Positions 1 to 8,034 of a stretch of 39,348 nt of DNA are shown here, piece by piece. The stretch spans positions 1 through 39,348 of the forward strand of contig JAPLPO010000171.1 of assembly GCA_026400155.1 (NCBI GenBank), in the 5' to 3' direction. Position numbers and translations under genes: made by a program. A model generated the notes under the pieces. That model saw nothing but the letters and a program-made list of their open reading frames with translations. It searched no databases and had not been told where the DNA came from. Positions within the stretch are counted from its first letter, which is position 1; each line of letters starts with the position of its first letter. This stretch comes from Burkholderiales bacterium (lineage in GTDB: Bacteria > Pseudomonadota > Gammaproteobacteria > Burkholderiales > Burkholderiaceae_C).

Positions 1-1021
1 CCAACAACATGGCCAAACGGTCTCTTTCTAGGCCCACAGACAACCTGCGCGGGCTGGGTCCGCCGCTGTCGACCAGCGCTTGAATTTCGACCAAAAGGGG
101 CCGTGTGCCCTCCAAAGTGACCATGACACAACTGCCCGCCACAGGCTCTGCATGTTGCGACAAAAAGATGGCGCTGGGGTTGGACACGCCCTTAAGGCCT
201 TTTTCGGTCATGGCAAAAACGCCAATTTCATTGACGGCGCCAAAGCGATTTTTGATGGCCCGAATGAGGCGGAAGCTGCTGTGGGTGTCGCCCTCAAAGT
301 ACAAGACCGTGTCGACCATGTGTTCCAAAACACGCGGTCCTGCCAAGGCCCCTTCTTTGGTGACGTGGCCTACCAAGACGATGGCCGTGCCGGTGGCTTT
401 GGCGGCGCGCGTGAGGTGAGCAGCGCATTCTCGAACTTGTGCCACCGAGCCGGGCGCGGAGGTGAGTTGGTCGGAATACACCGTTTGAATAGAGTCGATG
501 ACCGCGATGTGAGGGCGCTCGCTTTGCAGCGTGGCCAGAATTTTTTCGAGCTGAATTTCGGCCAGCACTTGGACTTGGCTGTGGTCTAGCCCTAGGCGTC
601 TGGAGCGCAGAGCAACCTGGGCGCCACTTTCTTCACCTGTGACATAAAGGGTGTTCATGCCTTTGCGCTGAAGGGCGTCGAGGGCTTGCAACAGCAAGGT
701 GGACTTGCCAATGCCGGGATCGCCGCCAATCAAGACCACGCCGCCTTCCACCACACCACCGCCCAAGGCGCGGTCGAGTTCTTCGATGCCGGTAGGGCTG
801 CGGTCGACGTCGGTGGCTTCAATGTCGCCCAATTTGGTGAGCTCAGCCGTTTTGGCCAGCGCTTGAAATTGGCTGGTGTACCTGTTTTTGGCGCCGCCAC
901 CCGCATCGAGCGTGCTTTCAATGAGGGTGTTCCATGCGCCGCAGGCTGGACATTTGCCCAACCAACGCGGCGTGGTGCCGCCGCAATCTGAACAAGTGAA
1001 AATGGTTTTGTCTTTGGCCAT
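1..1021 (-). CDS. radA: DNA repair protein RadA (3' end cut by window)
   Basis: RadA/Sms is a RecA-like ATPase and branch-migration helicase acting in recombinational repair. The visible part is the N-terminal 340 residues of a family of about 455. It starts MAKDKTIFTCSDCGG and has a four-cysteine zinc finger (C10, C13, C24, C27), a Walker A GGDPGIGKSTLL near residue 100, the strand NTLYVTGEES, and the RadA-specific KNRFG motif near residue 255. The C-terminal Lon-like domain lies beyond base 1. The start is the ATG at 1021. It lies 47 nt downstream of the nitronate monooxygenase gene on the same strand, so the two may be cotranscribed. No oddities are seen. Confidence 0.96.
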   Translation of the reverse strand, partial: MAKDKTIFTCSDCGGTTPRWLGKCPACGAWNTLIESTLDAGGGAKNRYTSQFQALAKTAELTKLGDIEATDVDRSPTGIEELDRALGGGVVEGGVVLIGGDPGIGKSTLLLQALDALQRKGMNTLYVTGEESGAQVALRSRRLGLDHSQVQVLAEIQLEKILATLQSERPHIAVIDSIQTVYSDQLTSAPGSVAQVRECAAHLTRAAKATGTAIVLVGHVTKEGALAGPRVLEHMVDTVLYFEGDTHSSFRLIRAIKNRFGAVNEIGVFAMTEKGLKGVSNPSAIFLSQHAEPVAGSCVMVTLEGTRPLLVEIQALVDSGGPSPRRLSVGLERDRLAMLL

Positions 1022-1068
1022 GACGCAAGCCTAACACTGTGAAGAAGACAAATGTGCCACCTTGGGTG

Positions 1069-2169
1069 TCAGGCCCAAGCTTGTAAGAGTTTGTGCGCGA
1101 TATCGGCGGCAGGCAAGGCTTCGCAGTCAGAAGCATTTTGACCCGACCACAAGGGTGAATACCCGCTCTGACCTTTGGCTTCTGCTGCTGCGCGCAAAGG
1201 CGCGACGGCCGCAGTGGCCAAGGGAAAAGCCGGGGCCATTGGATTGAGCGGGCCATAGTCGCGCATGAATTGGTTGACAATGCCGCGCGCGGGCCGACCG
1301 CTGAACAGATTGGTCAAGGCGGTGTGCCTTGCGGCATCTGACATCAGGGCTTGGCGGTGCAAGGCGCTGGTGGTGGCTTCGTGGCTGGTTAAAAAAGCGG
1401 TGCCCACTTGAACCGCGCTGGCACCCAACATCTTGGCGGCGCGCACCGCCGCTGCATTGGAAATGCCGCCTGCAGCAATCACGGGGACGTTCACGGCTTT
1501 TTTGATTTGGGGCAGCAAAGCCAAGGTGCCTATTTGGGTGCTCAGATCTTCTGTGAGAAACATCCCGCGATGGCCGCCCGCTTCAAGGCCCTGTGCAATG
1601 ATGGCGTCGGCACCATGTTGTTCAAGCCACTGCGCCTCTTGCACGGTGGTGGCAGAGGACCAAACTTGAATTCCCCAAGCCTTGATTTGCGCCACCCATT
1701 CGGCTTTGGGCAGTCCAAAGTGGCAGCTAACGACGGCAGGTTTGAACTGACCCAACATCGCCAAACTTTCCTCGCTGAACGGTGCGCGGCCGGGGCCGGA
1801 GCCCACAGCAGCGGGGTCAATGCCATGGGCTTGATAAGCCGGGGTGAGCTTTAGGCGCCAAGCAGCTTCTGTCTCTGCTTGCTCGGCTGGCGCTTTGTGA
1901 CAGAAAAAATTGACATTCACTGGCAACAGCTCGCCCCAAAGGCTGGTCTTGCGGGTGTTGCCTCCAATGTCTATGCCTTTGCCTATGTCAATGGCTTCGG
2001 CAAATTCGATCAGTTCATTTTGCAGTTGCTCGCTGGTGAGCATGGCCGCAGGAATGCTGCCAAGGCCGCCTGCCTTGAACACGGCAGCCGCAAGACGGTG
2101 GTTTTGCGATCCAGCCATGGGGGCCTGAATCAGTCGGAGCGAGTGGGCGTCAAAAAATGAAGTGCGCAT
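1069..2169 (-). CDS. Nitronate monooxygenase (2-nitropropane dioxygenase family)
   Basis: This 366-residue FMN enzyme is of the NMO family, which oxidises alkyl nitronates such as propionate 3-nitronate to carbonyl compounds and nitrite. The TIM-barrel signatures are clear: an N-terminal QAPMAGSQN strand, the segment GLEAGGHRG near residue 200 holding the catalytic histidine, and a phosphate-binding stretch IAAGGISNAAAV followed by GASAVQVGTAFL. Length is typical of class I NMOs. The gene diverges from hpaR, with a 105-126 bp spacer carrying two palindromes, and precedes radA on the same strand. The real substrate cannot be told from sequence; many members act on unknown flavin substrates. 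Confidence 0.9.
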   Translation of the reverse strand: MRTSFFDAHSLRLIQAPMAGSQNHRLAAAVFKAGGLGSIPAAMLTSEQLQNELIEFAEAIDIGKGIDIGGNTRKTSLWGELLPVNVNFFCHKAPAEQAETEAAWRLKLTPAYQAHGIDPAAVGSGPGRAPFSEESLAMLGQFKPAVVSCHFGLPKAEWVAQIKAWGIQVWSSATTVQEAQWLEQHGADAIIAQGLEAGGHRGMFLTEDLSTQIGTLALLPQIKKAVNVPVIAAGGISNAAAVRAAKMLGASAVQVGTAFLTSHEATTSALHRQALMSDAARHTALTNLFSGRPARGIVNQFMRDYGPLNPMAPAFPLATAAVAPLRAAAEAKGQSGYSPLWSGQNASDCEALPAADIAHKLLQAWA

Positions 2170-2232
2170 GTGCCAATTATTCCCTCAGCGCGGGCCCATC
2201 CGATGAGCCATGTCGTCAATATTGAAGGAAGT

Positions 2233-2246
2233 TCGGGTTAACCCGA
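2233..2246. promoter_or_regulatory. Perfect 14-bp palindrome, candidate operator
   Basis: TCGGGTTAACCCGA is a perfect dyad in the spacer between the nitronate monooxygenase gene and hpaR. Its centre is 36 bp from that of the larger palindrome at 2263-2288, and both contain a TTAAC/GTTAA core. It could be a second operator for HpaR or the site of another regulator of the divergent gene. This is inference from symmetry and position only. Confidence 0.5.
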
Positions 2247-2262
2247 TTGGGCTCGTCTTGAA

Positions 2263-2288
2263 AATTCATTTAACATGTTAAATAAATT
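2263..2288. promoter_or_regulatory. Candidate HpaR operator (26-bp palindrome)
   Basis: The central 16 bp, ATTTAACATGTTAAAT (2268-2283), is a perfect palindrome. With one mismatched pair (2267/2284) the symmetry extends over 26 bp. MarR-family dimers bind inverted repeats of this size next to their own gene. The site sits just upstream of the preferred hpaR start at 2296 and contains the alternative ATG at 2275, so bound repressor would block initiation of the whole hpa operon. Confidence 0.65.
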
Positions 2289-2295
2289 CAAGCCC

Positions 2296-2772
2296 ATGAA
2301 ATATCAAACCTTTGCTCATCGCAATTTGCCGCGGCTGCTGCTCCAAGCACGCGAGGCGGTGATGGCGCACACCCGGCCCAGTTTGCGAGAGCATGGTTTG
2401 TCGGACCAGCAATGGCGGGTCTTGCGGGTGCTGGGCGAACATGCCCATTTCACGGAGGGTGTGGAGACGGGGCGGGTTGCCAGAGAAGCCTTTTTACTCG
2501 GGCCAAGCTTGACGGGCGTTCTAACGCGCATGGAGCGCGATGGCCTGATTGAGCGGCGCCGTTGTCCCCAAGATGCGCGCCGAACAGTGGTGCGCGCAAC
2601 CCCACTGGGCTTGTCCAAGGTAGCTCAGTTGTCGCAAGCCATTGAGGCGCATTACGAATGGATGGAAAGCGAATTGGGAAAACAAAAATTGGCCCAGTTG
2701 TACCAACTGCTGGACACCCTGATTCAGTTGGAAACATCACCCATCGACGAACCTTTCGCAGAAATGGACTAA
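2296..2772 (+). CDS. hpaR: Homoprotocatechuate operon repressor HpaR (MarR family)
   Basis: HpaR is a MarR-type winged-helix repressor that controls the 4-hydroxyphenylacetate/homoprotocatechuate genes and is usually relieved by the pathway substrate. The 158-residue product shows the HpaR-like N-terminus LLQAREAVMAHTRPSLREHGL, a recognition region LGPSLTGVLTRMERDGLIERR and wing residues CPQDARRT. The ATG at 2296 is preferred because the upstream ATG at 2275 lies inside the 26-bp palindrome and its extra seven residues match nothing in the family; neither start has a strong Shine-Dalgarno. The gene is first in the operon, 5 nt before hpaG1, which implies autoregulation. Confidence 0.88.
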   Translation: MKYQTFAHRNLPRLLLQAREAVMAHTRPSLREHGLSDQQWRVLRVLGEHAHFTEGVETGRVAREAFLLGPSLTGVLTRMERDGLIERRRCPQDARRTVVRATPLGLSKVAQLSQAIEAHYEWMESELGKQKLAQLYQLLDTLIQLETSPIDEPFAEMD

Positions 2773-2777
2773 TCAAG

Positions 2778-3434
2778 ATGACTCAAAATGCTTCAATGGC
2801 CTCAGGCTATTGGCCTCAAGGCACCGTTTACGGCGCCTTGCTCAACTTTCAGCAAGAGTGGCAAATCAGAGCGCCGCAAATGCCAGAGGCACCCTACAAA
2901 GGCGCGCCCAAAGTGCCCGTGCTTTTCATCAAAACTGCCAACACCTTCACGCCTTCTGGCGGCCGCATCGCGTTGCCAGCTTCTGTGGCCGAAGTCGATG
3001 TCGGCGCCAACTTGGCTTGGATTTTTGGGGCATCTGCCCAACCGCTTGCGTGTGTGTTGGTCAATGATGTGTCGATTCCGCATGAGAGTTATTACAGACC
3101 GCCAGTGAAGTTCAAATGTGTCGATGGTTTTTTAGGGGTGGGCTCAAGCACCAGCGGCATTGATCAGGTCAACACTGATGCGGTGGTGTTAACGGTCAAG
3201 GTGAATGGCCAAGAAGTGCAGCGTGTGAACTACGCAGAAACCATTCGCAAATCAAAAGAATTGTTGGCCGATATTTCTGAATTCATGACCTTCCAAGAAG
3301 GTGACGTGCTGTTGCTGGGCAGTGATTGCTTGCCCGATGGCAAACGCCCTCGCGCCAAAGCAGGTGATGTGGTGGAAATTTCAGCCGATGGTTTTGAAAC
3401 TTTGGTGAATGCCTTCATTGGAGGTGCTGTATGA
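2778..3434 (+). CDS. hpaG1: HpaG1: homoprotocatechuate-pathway isomerase/decarboxylase, N-terminal-type subunit
   Basis: This 218-residue protein has the fumarylacetoacetate hydrolase fold and corresponds to the N-terminal half of the fused E. coli HpaG (HpcE), which isomerises and decarboxylates 5-oxo-pent-3-ene-1,2,5-tricarboxylate. Family segments seen are GTVYGALLNFQ, the KTANTFTPSGG strand and the C-terminal LLLGSDCLPDGKRPRAKAGD. The acidic metal motif of the fold reads DVGANLAWIFG here instead of E-x-E, so this subunit may be structural or need its partner. The ATG at 2778 is chosen because the upstream open frame overlaps hpaR. The stop overlaps the hpaG2 start as ATGA, indicating translational coupling. 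Confidence 0.9.
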   Translation: MTQNASMASGYWPQGTVYGALLNFQQEWQIRAPQMPEAPYKGAPKVPVLFIKTANTFTPSGGRIALPASVAEVDVGANLAWIFGASAQPLACVLVNDVSIPHESYYRPPVKFKCVDGFLGVGSSTSGIDQVNTDAVVLTVKVNGQEVQRVNYAETIRKSKELLADISEFMTFQEGDVLLLGSDCLPDGKRPRAKAGDVVEISADGFETLVNAFIGGAV

Positions 3435-4204
3435 AGCACGCACGCATTGCATGGGCTGGCGCTATTCACGACGCGGTGGAATCGGAGGGCCAGTTGTTGC
3501 TTACGCGCAGCCCGTGGGCCGGCAAACGCTTGTCCTTTGACGAGGTGGTGTGGTTGCCGCCTTTGCCGCCAGTGCCTCAGGCCAGAACCATCTTGGCTTT
3601 GGGATTGAACTACGCCGACCATGCCAAAGAATTGGCGTTCAAAGCGCCTGAAGAGCCCTTGGTGTTTGTCAAAGGCGAGGGCTCGCTCATTGGTCACAAG
3701 GCCCATACACGCAGACCGCAAGGCGTGACTCACATGCACTATGAATGTGAGTTGGCTGTGGTGATTGGCCGCACAGCCAAGCATGTGAAAAAAGAAAAAG
3801 CTTTGGATTATGTGGGCGGCTACACCGTGGCCAACGACTACGCCATTCGCGACTATTTGGAAAATTGGTACCGACCCAACTTTCGCGTGAAAAACCGCGA
3901 CACCTGCACGCCTATTGGCCCTTGGTGGGTGGATGCCAAAGACATCCATGAGCAGTACGGCAGTCCCATGAATTTGAATTTGCAAACCACCGTCAATGGC
4001 AAAGTGACGCAAAGCGGGCACACGCGCGACATGATTTTTGATGTGCCCACCTTGATTGAATACTTCAGCGCCTTCATGACCTTGCAGCCAGGCGATTTGA
4101 TTTTGACAGGCACACCCGATGGCGTGGTCAATTGTGAAGTGGGTGATGTGATTGTCACCAGCATAGAAGGCGTGGGTGATTTGATCAACACCTTGGGCGA
4201 ATAG
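3431..4204 (+). CDS. hpaG2: HpaG2: homoprotocatechuate-pathway isomerase/decarboxylase, C-terminal-type subunit
   Basis: This 257-residue fumarylacetoacetate hydrolase family protein equals the C-terminal half of E. coli HpaG. It carries the intact catalytic elements: GLNYADHAKE, the divalent-metal motif YECELAVVIG, the substrate loop NDYAIRDYLENWYRPN and the family signature LILTGTPDGV. It should decarboxylate and isomerise the product of HpaE to 2-oxo-hept-4-ene-1,7-dioate. It begins on the ATGA overlap with hpaG1, so the two are probably made in equal amounts. It is followed by an 87-nt gap holding a 12-bp tandem repeat before hpaE. Confidence 0.93.
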   Translation: MKHARIAWAGAIHDAVESEGQLLLTRSPWAGKRLSFDEVVWLPPLPPVPQARTILALGLNYADHAKELAFKAPEEPLVFVKGEGSLIGHKAHTRRPQGVTHMHYECELAVVIGRTAKHVKKEKALDYVGGYTVANDYAIRDYLENWYRPNFRVKNRDTCTPIGPWWVDAKDIHEQYGSPMNLNLQTTVNGKVTQSGHTRDMIFDVPTLIEYFSAFMTLQPGDLILTGTPDGVVNCEVGDVIVTSIEGVGDLINTLGE

Positions 4205-4215
4205 CCAAGCTGAAT

Positions 4216-4259
4216 CTCAGACAGAAACTCAGACAGAAATTCAGACAGAAATTCAGACA
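4216..4259. repeat. 12-bp tandem repeat, 3.7 copies, in the hpaG2-hpaE gap
   Basis: Units of (C/T)TCAGACAGAAA start at 4216, 4228, 4240 and 4252 (the last is 8 bp). The first two begin CTCAG and the last two TTCAG. The array fills half of one of the few real gaps in the operon. No hairpin forms. It could set spacing, bind a protein or be simple slippage. Confidence 0.9.
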
Positions 4260-4291
4260 TATGCCAGCATCAGAACAACACAGGAAGCACC

Positions 4292-5761
4292 ATGCGCATT
4301 GACCATTTGATTGACGGCCGAAAAGTCGCCAGCTCACACACCTTCGAAAGCATTGACCCGGCCACTCAAGAAGTCTTGGCCGAGGTGTCGTCGGGTGGTG
4401 AGCTTGAAGCCAAGCAAGCCGTGGCAGCTGCCAAAGCGGCTTTCCCAAAGTGGGCTGCCACGCCTGCCACCGAGCGCGCCAAGATCATGCGCAAGTTGGG
4501 CGAACTTATCACCAAGCATGTGCCAGACATTGCCGAAACAGAAACCCGCGATTGTGGTCAAACCATTTCGCAAACAGGCAAGCAATTGGTGCCACGGGCC
4601 GCAGACAATTTTTCTTACTTTGCAGAAATGTGCACACGGGTGGATGGCCACACCTATCCCACTCCCACGCACCTGAACTACACCTTGTTTCACCCAGTGG
4701 GTGTGTGTGCCTTAATCAGCCCCTGGAATGTGCCCTTCATGACGGCCACATGGAAAGTGGCGCCTTGCTTGGCCTTTGGCAACACAGCGGTGTTGAAAAT
4801 GAGCGAGTTGTCGCCTATGTCGGCAGCGCGTTTGGGAGAGTTGGCCTTGGAAGCCGGCGTGCCTCCAGGCGTCTTGAATTTGGTGCACGGCTATGGCCGC
4901 GACGCTGGCGAGCCCTTGGTGTCGCACCCCGATGTGCGCGCCATTTCATTCACAGGTTCTACAGCCACTGGCAACCGCATTGTGCAAAGCGCGGGCCTTA
5001 AAAAGTTCAGCATGGAGTTGGGTGGCAAATCGCCCTTCGTGATTTTTGAAGACGCCGATTTGCCACGCGCATTGGACGCCGCCGTGTTCATGATTTTCAT
5101 CAACAACGGCGAGCGTTGCACAGCGGGCAGCCGGATCTTGGTGCAGCAAAGTATTTACGCCGACTTTGTGCAGAAATTCACAGAGCGCGCCAAACGCATT
5201 TCGGTGGGCGACCCACTGGATGAGAACACCATCGTGGGCCCCATGATCAGCCAAGCGCATTTGGCCAAAGTCAAAAGCTACATCGAGCTGGGCCCCAAAG
5301 AAGGCGCCACTCTTTTGTGCGGCGGTTTGGACAAACCTTCTTATGCGCCTGAACTCTCTGATCGAGTGAAGAAAGGCAACTTTGTTTGGCCCACCGTGTT
5401 TGCCGATGTCGACAACCGCATGAAAATTGCCCAAGAAGAAATCTTTGGCCCTGTGGCTTGCTTAATTCCATTTCGCGACGAAGCGCACGCCATTGAATTG
5501 GCCAACGACATTCAATATGGTTTGTCCAGTTATGTGTGGACTGAAAATATTGGCCGTGCGCACCGTGTGGCAGCAGCGGTTGAAGCCGGCATGTGTTTTG
5601 TCAACAGCCAAAATGTGCGCGACTTGCGCCAGCCCTTTGGTGGCACCAAAGCCAGCGGCACCGGCCGTGAAGGCGGCACTTGGAGCTACGAGGTTTTTTG
5701 CGAACCTAAAAACGTGGCCGTGTCGATGGGCTCACACCACATTCCACATTGGGGGGTCTGA
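4292..5761 (+). CDS. hpaE: 5-carboxymethyl-2-hydroxymuconate semialdehyde dehydrogenase HpaE
   Basis: This NAD-dependent aldehyde dehydrogenase of 489 residues oxidises the ring-cleavage product of homoprotocatechuate to 5-carboxymethyl-2-hydroxymuconate. It has the full family set: ISPWNVPFMTATWKVAP, the Rossmann segment FTGSTATGNRI, the general base Glu near residue 242 in MELGGKSPF, and the nucleophile Cys near residue 276 in NNGERCTAGSR. The C-terminal region has EIFGPVACLIPF and PFGGTKASGTGREGG. Length matches E. coli HpaE (about 488). It lies between hpaG2 and hpaD; its stop precedes the hpaD start by two bases. Confidence 0.95.
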   Translation: MRIDHLIDGRKVASSHTFESIDPATQEVLAEVSSGGELEAKQAVAAAKAAFPKWAATPATERAKIMRKLGELITKHVPDIAETETRDCGQTISQTGKQLVPRAADNFSYFAEMCTRVDGHTYPTPTHLNYTLFHPVGVCALISPWNVPFMTATWKVAPCLAFGNTAVLKMSELSPMSAARLGELALEAGVPPGVLNLVHGYGRDAGEPLVSHPDVRAISFTGSTATGNRIVQSAGLKKFSMELGGKSPFVIFEDADLPRALDAAVFMIFINNGERCTAGSRILVQQSIYADFVQKFTERAKRISVGDPLDENTIVGPMISQAHLAKVKSYIELGPKEGATLLCGGLDKPSYAPELSDRVKKGNFVWPTVFADVDNRMKIAQEEIFGPVACLIPFRDEAHAIELANDIQYGLSSYVWTENIGRAHRVAAAVEAGMCFVNSQNVRDLRQPFGGTKASGTGREGGTWSYEVFCEPKNVAVSMGSHHIPHWGV

Positions 5762-5763
5762 GC

Positions 5764-6711
5764 ATGGGACAAGTTTCACTCGCGGCCAAAATCACGCATG
5801 TGCCGTCCATGTATTTGAGCGAGTTGGACGGCCCGCAAAAAGGCACACGCCAAGCCGCCATTGAGGGTCACCAAGAAATTGACAGACGTTGCCGCGCCAT
5901 GGGCGTTGACACCATTGTGGTGTTTGACACGCATTGGCTGGTGAACTCGGCTTACCACCTGAACAACGCAGTGCACTTCAAAGGCAACTACACCAGCAAT
6001 GAACTGCCGCATTTCATCAGCAACATGCCCTATGAGTACGATGGCAATCCCGTACTCGGGCACATTTTGGCCAAGGCTTGCAATGAAGCAGGCGTGACCA
6101 CCTTGGCCCACGAGCACACCAGCTTGGCTTTGGAATATGGCACCTTGGTGCCTATGCGCTACATGAACGCCGACAGGCACTACAAAGTGATTTCGGTGTC
6201 GGCACTGTGCATGGTGCATTCTTTGTCCGAAAGCGCGCAACTGGGTTGGGCCATGCGCTGTGCCGTTGAGCAGCACTACGATGGCAAGGTGGCCTTCTTT
6301 GCCAGCGGTTCTTTGTCGCACCGCTTTGCACAAAATGGTTTGGCACCCGAATACGCCAACAAAATGTGGAGCCCTTTTTTAGAGCAGTTAGATCATGGCG
6401 TGGTTGACATGTGGCAGCGCGGCGATTGGAAAACTTTCTGCGCCATGCTCCCCGAGTACGCTGCCAAAGGCCATGGCGAAGGCTTTATGCACGACACCGC
6501 CATGTTGCTCGGTGTTTTGGGATGGGATCGGTATGAAGGCCAAGCCGAAGTGGTCACGCCTTATTTCCCAAGTTCTGGCACCGGGCAAATCAACGCAGTG
6601 TTTCCGGTCACCCCTGTCCATGACGAAGCGGGCCAGTCAGTGCATTCGCTCAACCTCAAAAGCTTGAAAGATCCTGCAGCGGTTTACGCTGCGGGCGCGA
6701 GCCGTCTCTGA
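5764..6711 (+). CDS. hpaD: 3,4-dihydroxyphenylacetate 2,3-dioxygenase HpaD (class III extradiol)
   Basis: This 315-residue enzyme of the LigB-type class III extradiol dioxygenases uses non-haem iron and oxygen to open the ring of homoprotocatechuate next to the hydroxyls. Visible segments include TIVVFDTHWLVNSAYH near the N-terminus, HEHTSLALEYGTLVPMRYM, the strand VAFFASGSLSHRF and a C-terminal GHGEGFMHDTAMLLGVLGWD. The preferred start is the ATG at 5764, two bases after the hpaE stop. A frame-compatible ATG at 5749 would overlap hpaE and add five residues. Exact iron ligands cannot be assigned without an alignment. Confidence 0.92.
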   Translation: MGQVSLAAKITHVPSMYLSELDGPQKGTRQAAIEGHQEIDRRCRAMGVDTIVVFDTHWLVNSAYHLNNAVHFKGNYTSNELPHFISNMPYEYDGNPVLGHILAKACNEAGVTTLAHEHTSLALEYGTLVPMRYMNADRHYKVISVSALCMVHSLSESAQLGWAMRCAVEQHYDGKVAFFASGSLSHRFAQNGLAPEYANKMWSPFLEQLDHGVVDMWQRGDWKTFCAMLPEYAAKGHGEGFMHDTAMLLGVLGWDRYEGQAEVVTPYFPSSGTGQINAVFPVTPVHDEAGQSVHSLNLKSLKDPAAVYAAGASRL

Positions 6712-6732
6712 TTTATTTTTGAAAGCACTCAC

Positions 6733-7188
6733 ATGCCTCATTTGGTCATTCTTTATACCGGTCAATTGGATGCCGAAACCAATATGAAAGTCTTGTGCCG
6801 TGACTTGGCCGACGCCATGTTGAGTGTGGTTGATGAAGCGGGCAAACAAGTCTTTCCAACTGGCGGTACCCGCGTGTTGGCTTACCCGGCGCCGCACTAC
6901 GCGGTTGCCGATGGCGGTGCGGGCGGACGAAAGGCTGCTATGTTTGACAGCAATCCGCATGGGGGCTCTGAAGATTACGCCTTTGTCTATTTGAATGTTC
7001 GCATGGGCAAGGGACGCAGTGCGGCCACGCATCAAAGTGTCGGTGAAGTTTTGGTCGAAGTGACAAAAAAACACTTCGCTGATTTGTTTGCCAAACGCCA
7101 CATTGGAATCACTTTGCAAATTGACGAAGGCCCCGAGGTGTTTGACAACAAACACAACAACATCCACCCCCTGTTTGCAGCGCTTTAA
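6733..7188 (+). CDS. hpaF: 5-carboxymethyl-2-hydroxymuconate delta-isomerase HpaF
   Basis: HpaF is a small tautomerase-superfamily trimer that isomerises 5-carboxymethyl-2-hydroxymuconate using its N-terminal proline. The product starts MPH, so Pro2 becomes the catalytic Pro1 after methionine removal. The C-terminal part ([40 protein letters not shown]) matches the family closely. At 151 residues it is about 25 longer than E. coli HpaF (126). The extra length sits in a Gly/Ala-rich loop at roughly residues 50-78. The gene is 21 nt after hpaD and 20 nt before hpaH. Confidence 0.9.
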   Translation: MPHLVILYTGQLDAETNMKVLCRDLADAMLSVVDEAGKQVFPTGGTRVLAYPAPHYAVADGGAGGRKAAMFDSNPHGGSEDYAFVYLNVRMGKGRSAATHQSVGEVLVEVTKKHFADLFAKRHIGITLQIDEGPEVFDNKHNNIHPLFAAL

Positions 7189-7208
7189 GCCCTTTCACAA
7201 AGAAGACA

Positions 7209-8024
7209 ATGTTTGATTCAAAACGCATCGCAGAACTGGCTTCAGAATTGCAGCAAGCGCAGAGAACACGCCAACAGGTGGCTCACTTTTCCAAACGCTT
7301 TCCAGACATGACCATCGAAGACGGCTACCGCGTGAGCCGTGCTTGGGTGGCGCTGCAATTGGCAGAAGGGCGTCAAGTGATTGGACACAAAATTGGCCTG
7401 ACGTCTCGTGCCATGCAGCAAGCCAGCCAAATTGACGAGCCCGATTACGGCACCTTGCTTGACAACATGCTCTACACCTGCTCGCCAGCCAAGGTACTTG
7501 ACATTGCCCACACCGATTTTGTGGTGCCCCGCGTCGAGGTTGAATTGGCCTTCGTGTTGAAGAAAGATTTGCAGGGCCCCAACGTGACGGTGGCAGAAGT
7601 TTTGGCAGCCACAGAATACGTCACGCCTGCCATTGAAATCATCGATGCACGCATCGAACAATTTGACCGTGACACCAAAGTCATGCGCAAAGTCTTTGAT
7701 ACCATCAGCGACAACGCCGCCAATGCAGGCATTGTGGTGGGCGCCGAAAAAGTCGATCCCCTCACCACCAACTTGCCCTGGTGCGGCGCCATTTTGAAGT
7801 TGAATGGGGTGGTTGAAGAGACCGGCCTGGCGGCGGGTGTCCAAGGCCATCCTGCTGTTGGTATTGCTTGGCTTGCCAACAAGTTGGCGCCATGGGGCGA
7901 GCATTTGAAAGCAGGCCAAATTGTGTTGGCCGGCTCCTTTACAAAACCAGTTCCAGCCAAAGTCGGCGACGTGTTCGATGCCGACTATGGCGCGTTAGGT
8001 CGTTTGCAATTTAAATTTATTTGA
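7209..8024 (+). CDS. hpaH: 2-oxo-hept-4-ene-1,7-dioate hydratase HpaH
   Basis: HpaH adds water to 2-oxo-hept-4-ene-1,7-dioate to give 4-hydroxy-2-oxoheptanedioate. It belongs to the hydratase/decarboxylase branch of the FAH superfamily with MhpD and XylJ. The 271-residue product has the typical [12 protein letters not shown] helix, [23 protein letters not shown], the metal motif [15 protein letters not shown] with its Glu pair, and the C-terminal [19 protein letters not shown]. Length equals E. coli HpaH (about 267). It is followed after 10 nt by hpaI, which uses its product. Confidence 0.95.
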   Translation: MFDSKRIAELASELQQAQRTRQQVAHFSKRFPDMTIEDGYRVSRAWVALQLAEGRQVIGHKIGLTSRAMQQASQIDEPDYGTLLDNMLYTCSPAKVLDIAHTDFVVPRVEVELAFVLKKDLQGPNVTVAEVLAATEYVTPAIEIIDARIEQFDRDTKVMRKVFDTISDNAANAGIVVGAEKVDPLTTNLPWCGAILKLNGVVEETGLAAGVQGHPAVGIAWLANKLAPWGEHLKAGQIVLAGSFTKPVPAKVGDVFDADYGALGRLQFKFI

Positions 8025-8034
8025 AAGAGACATC

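Noticed and set aside
3230-4021. 263-codon open frame on minus opposite hpaG1/hpaG2
   Set aside because: It is the shadow of the two FAH-family genes. No plausible start context or domain.
7242-7919. 225-codon open frame on minus opposite hpaH
   Set aside because: It lies wholly inside hpaH, with no recognisable protein features.
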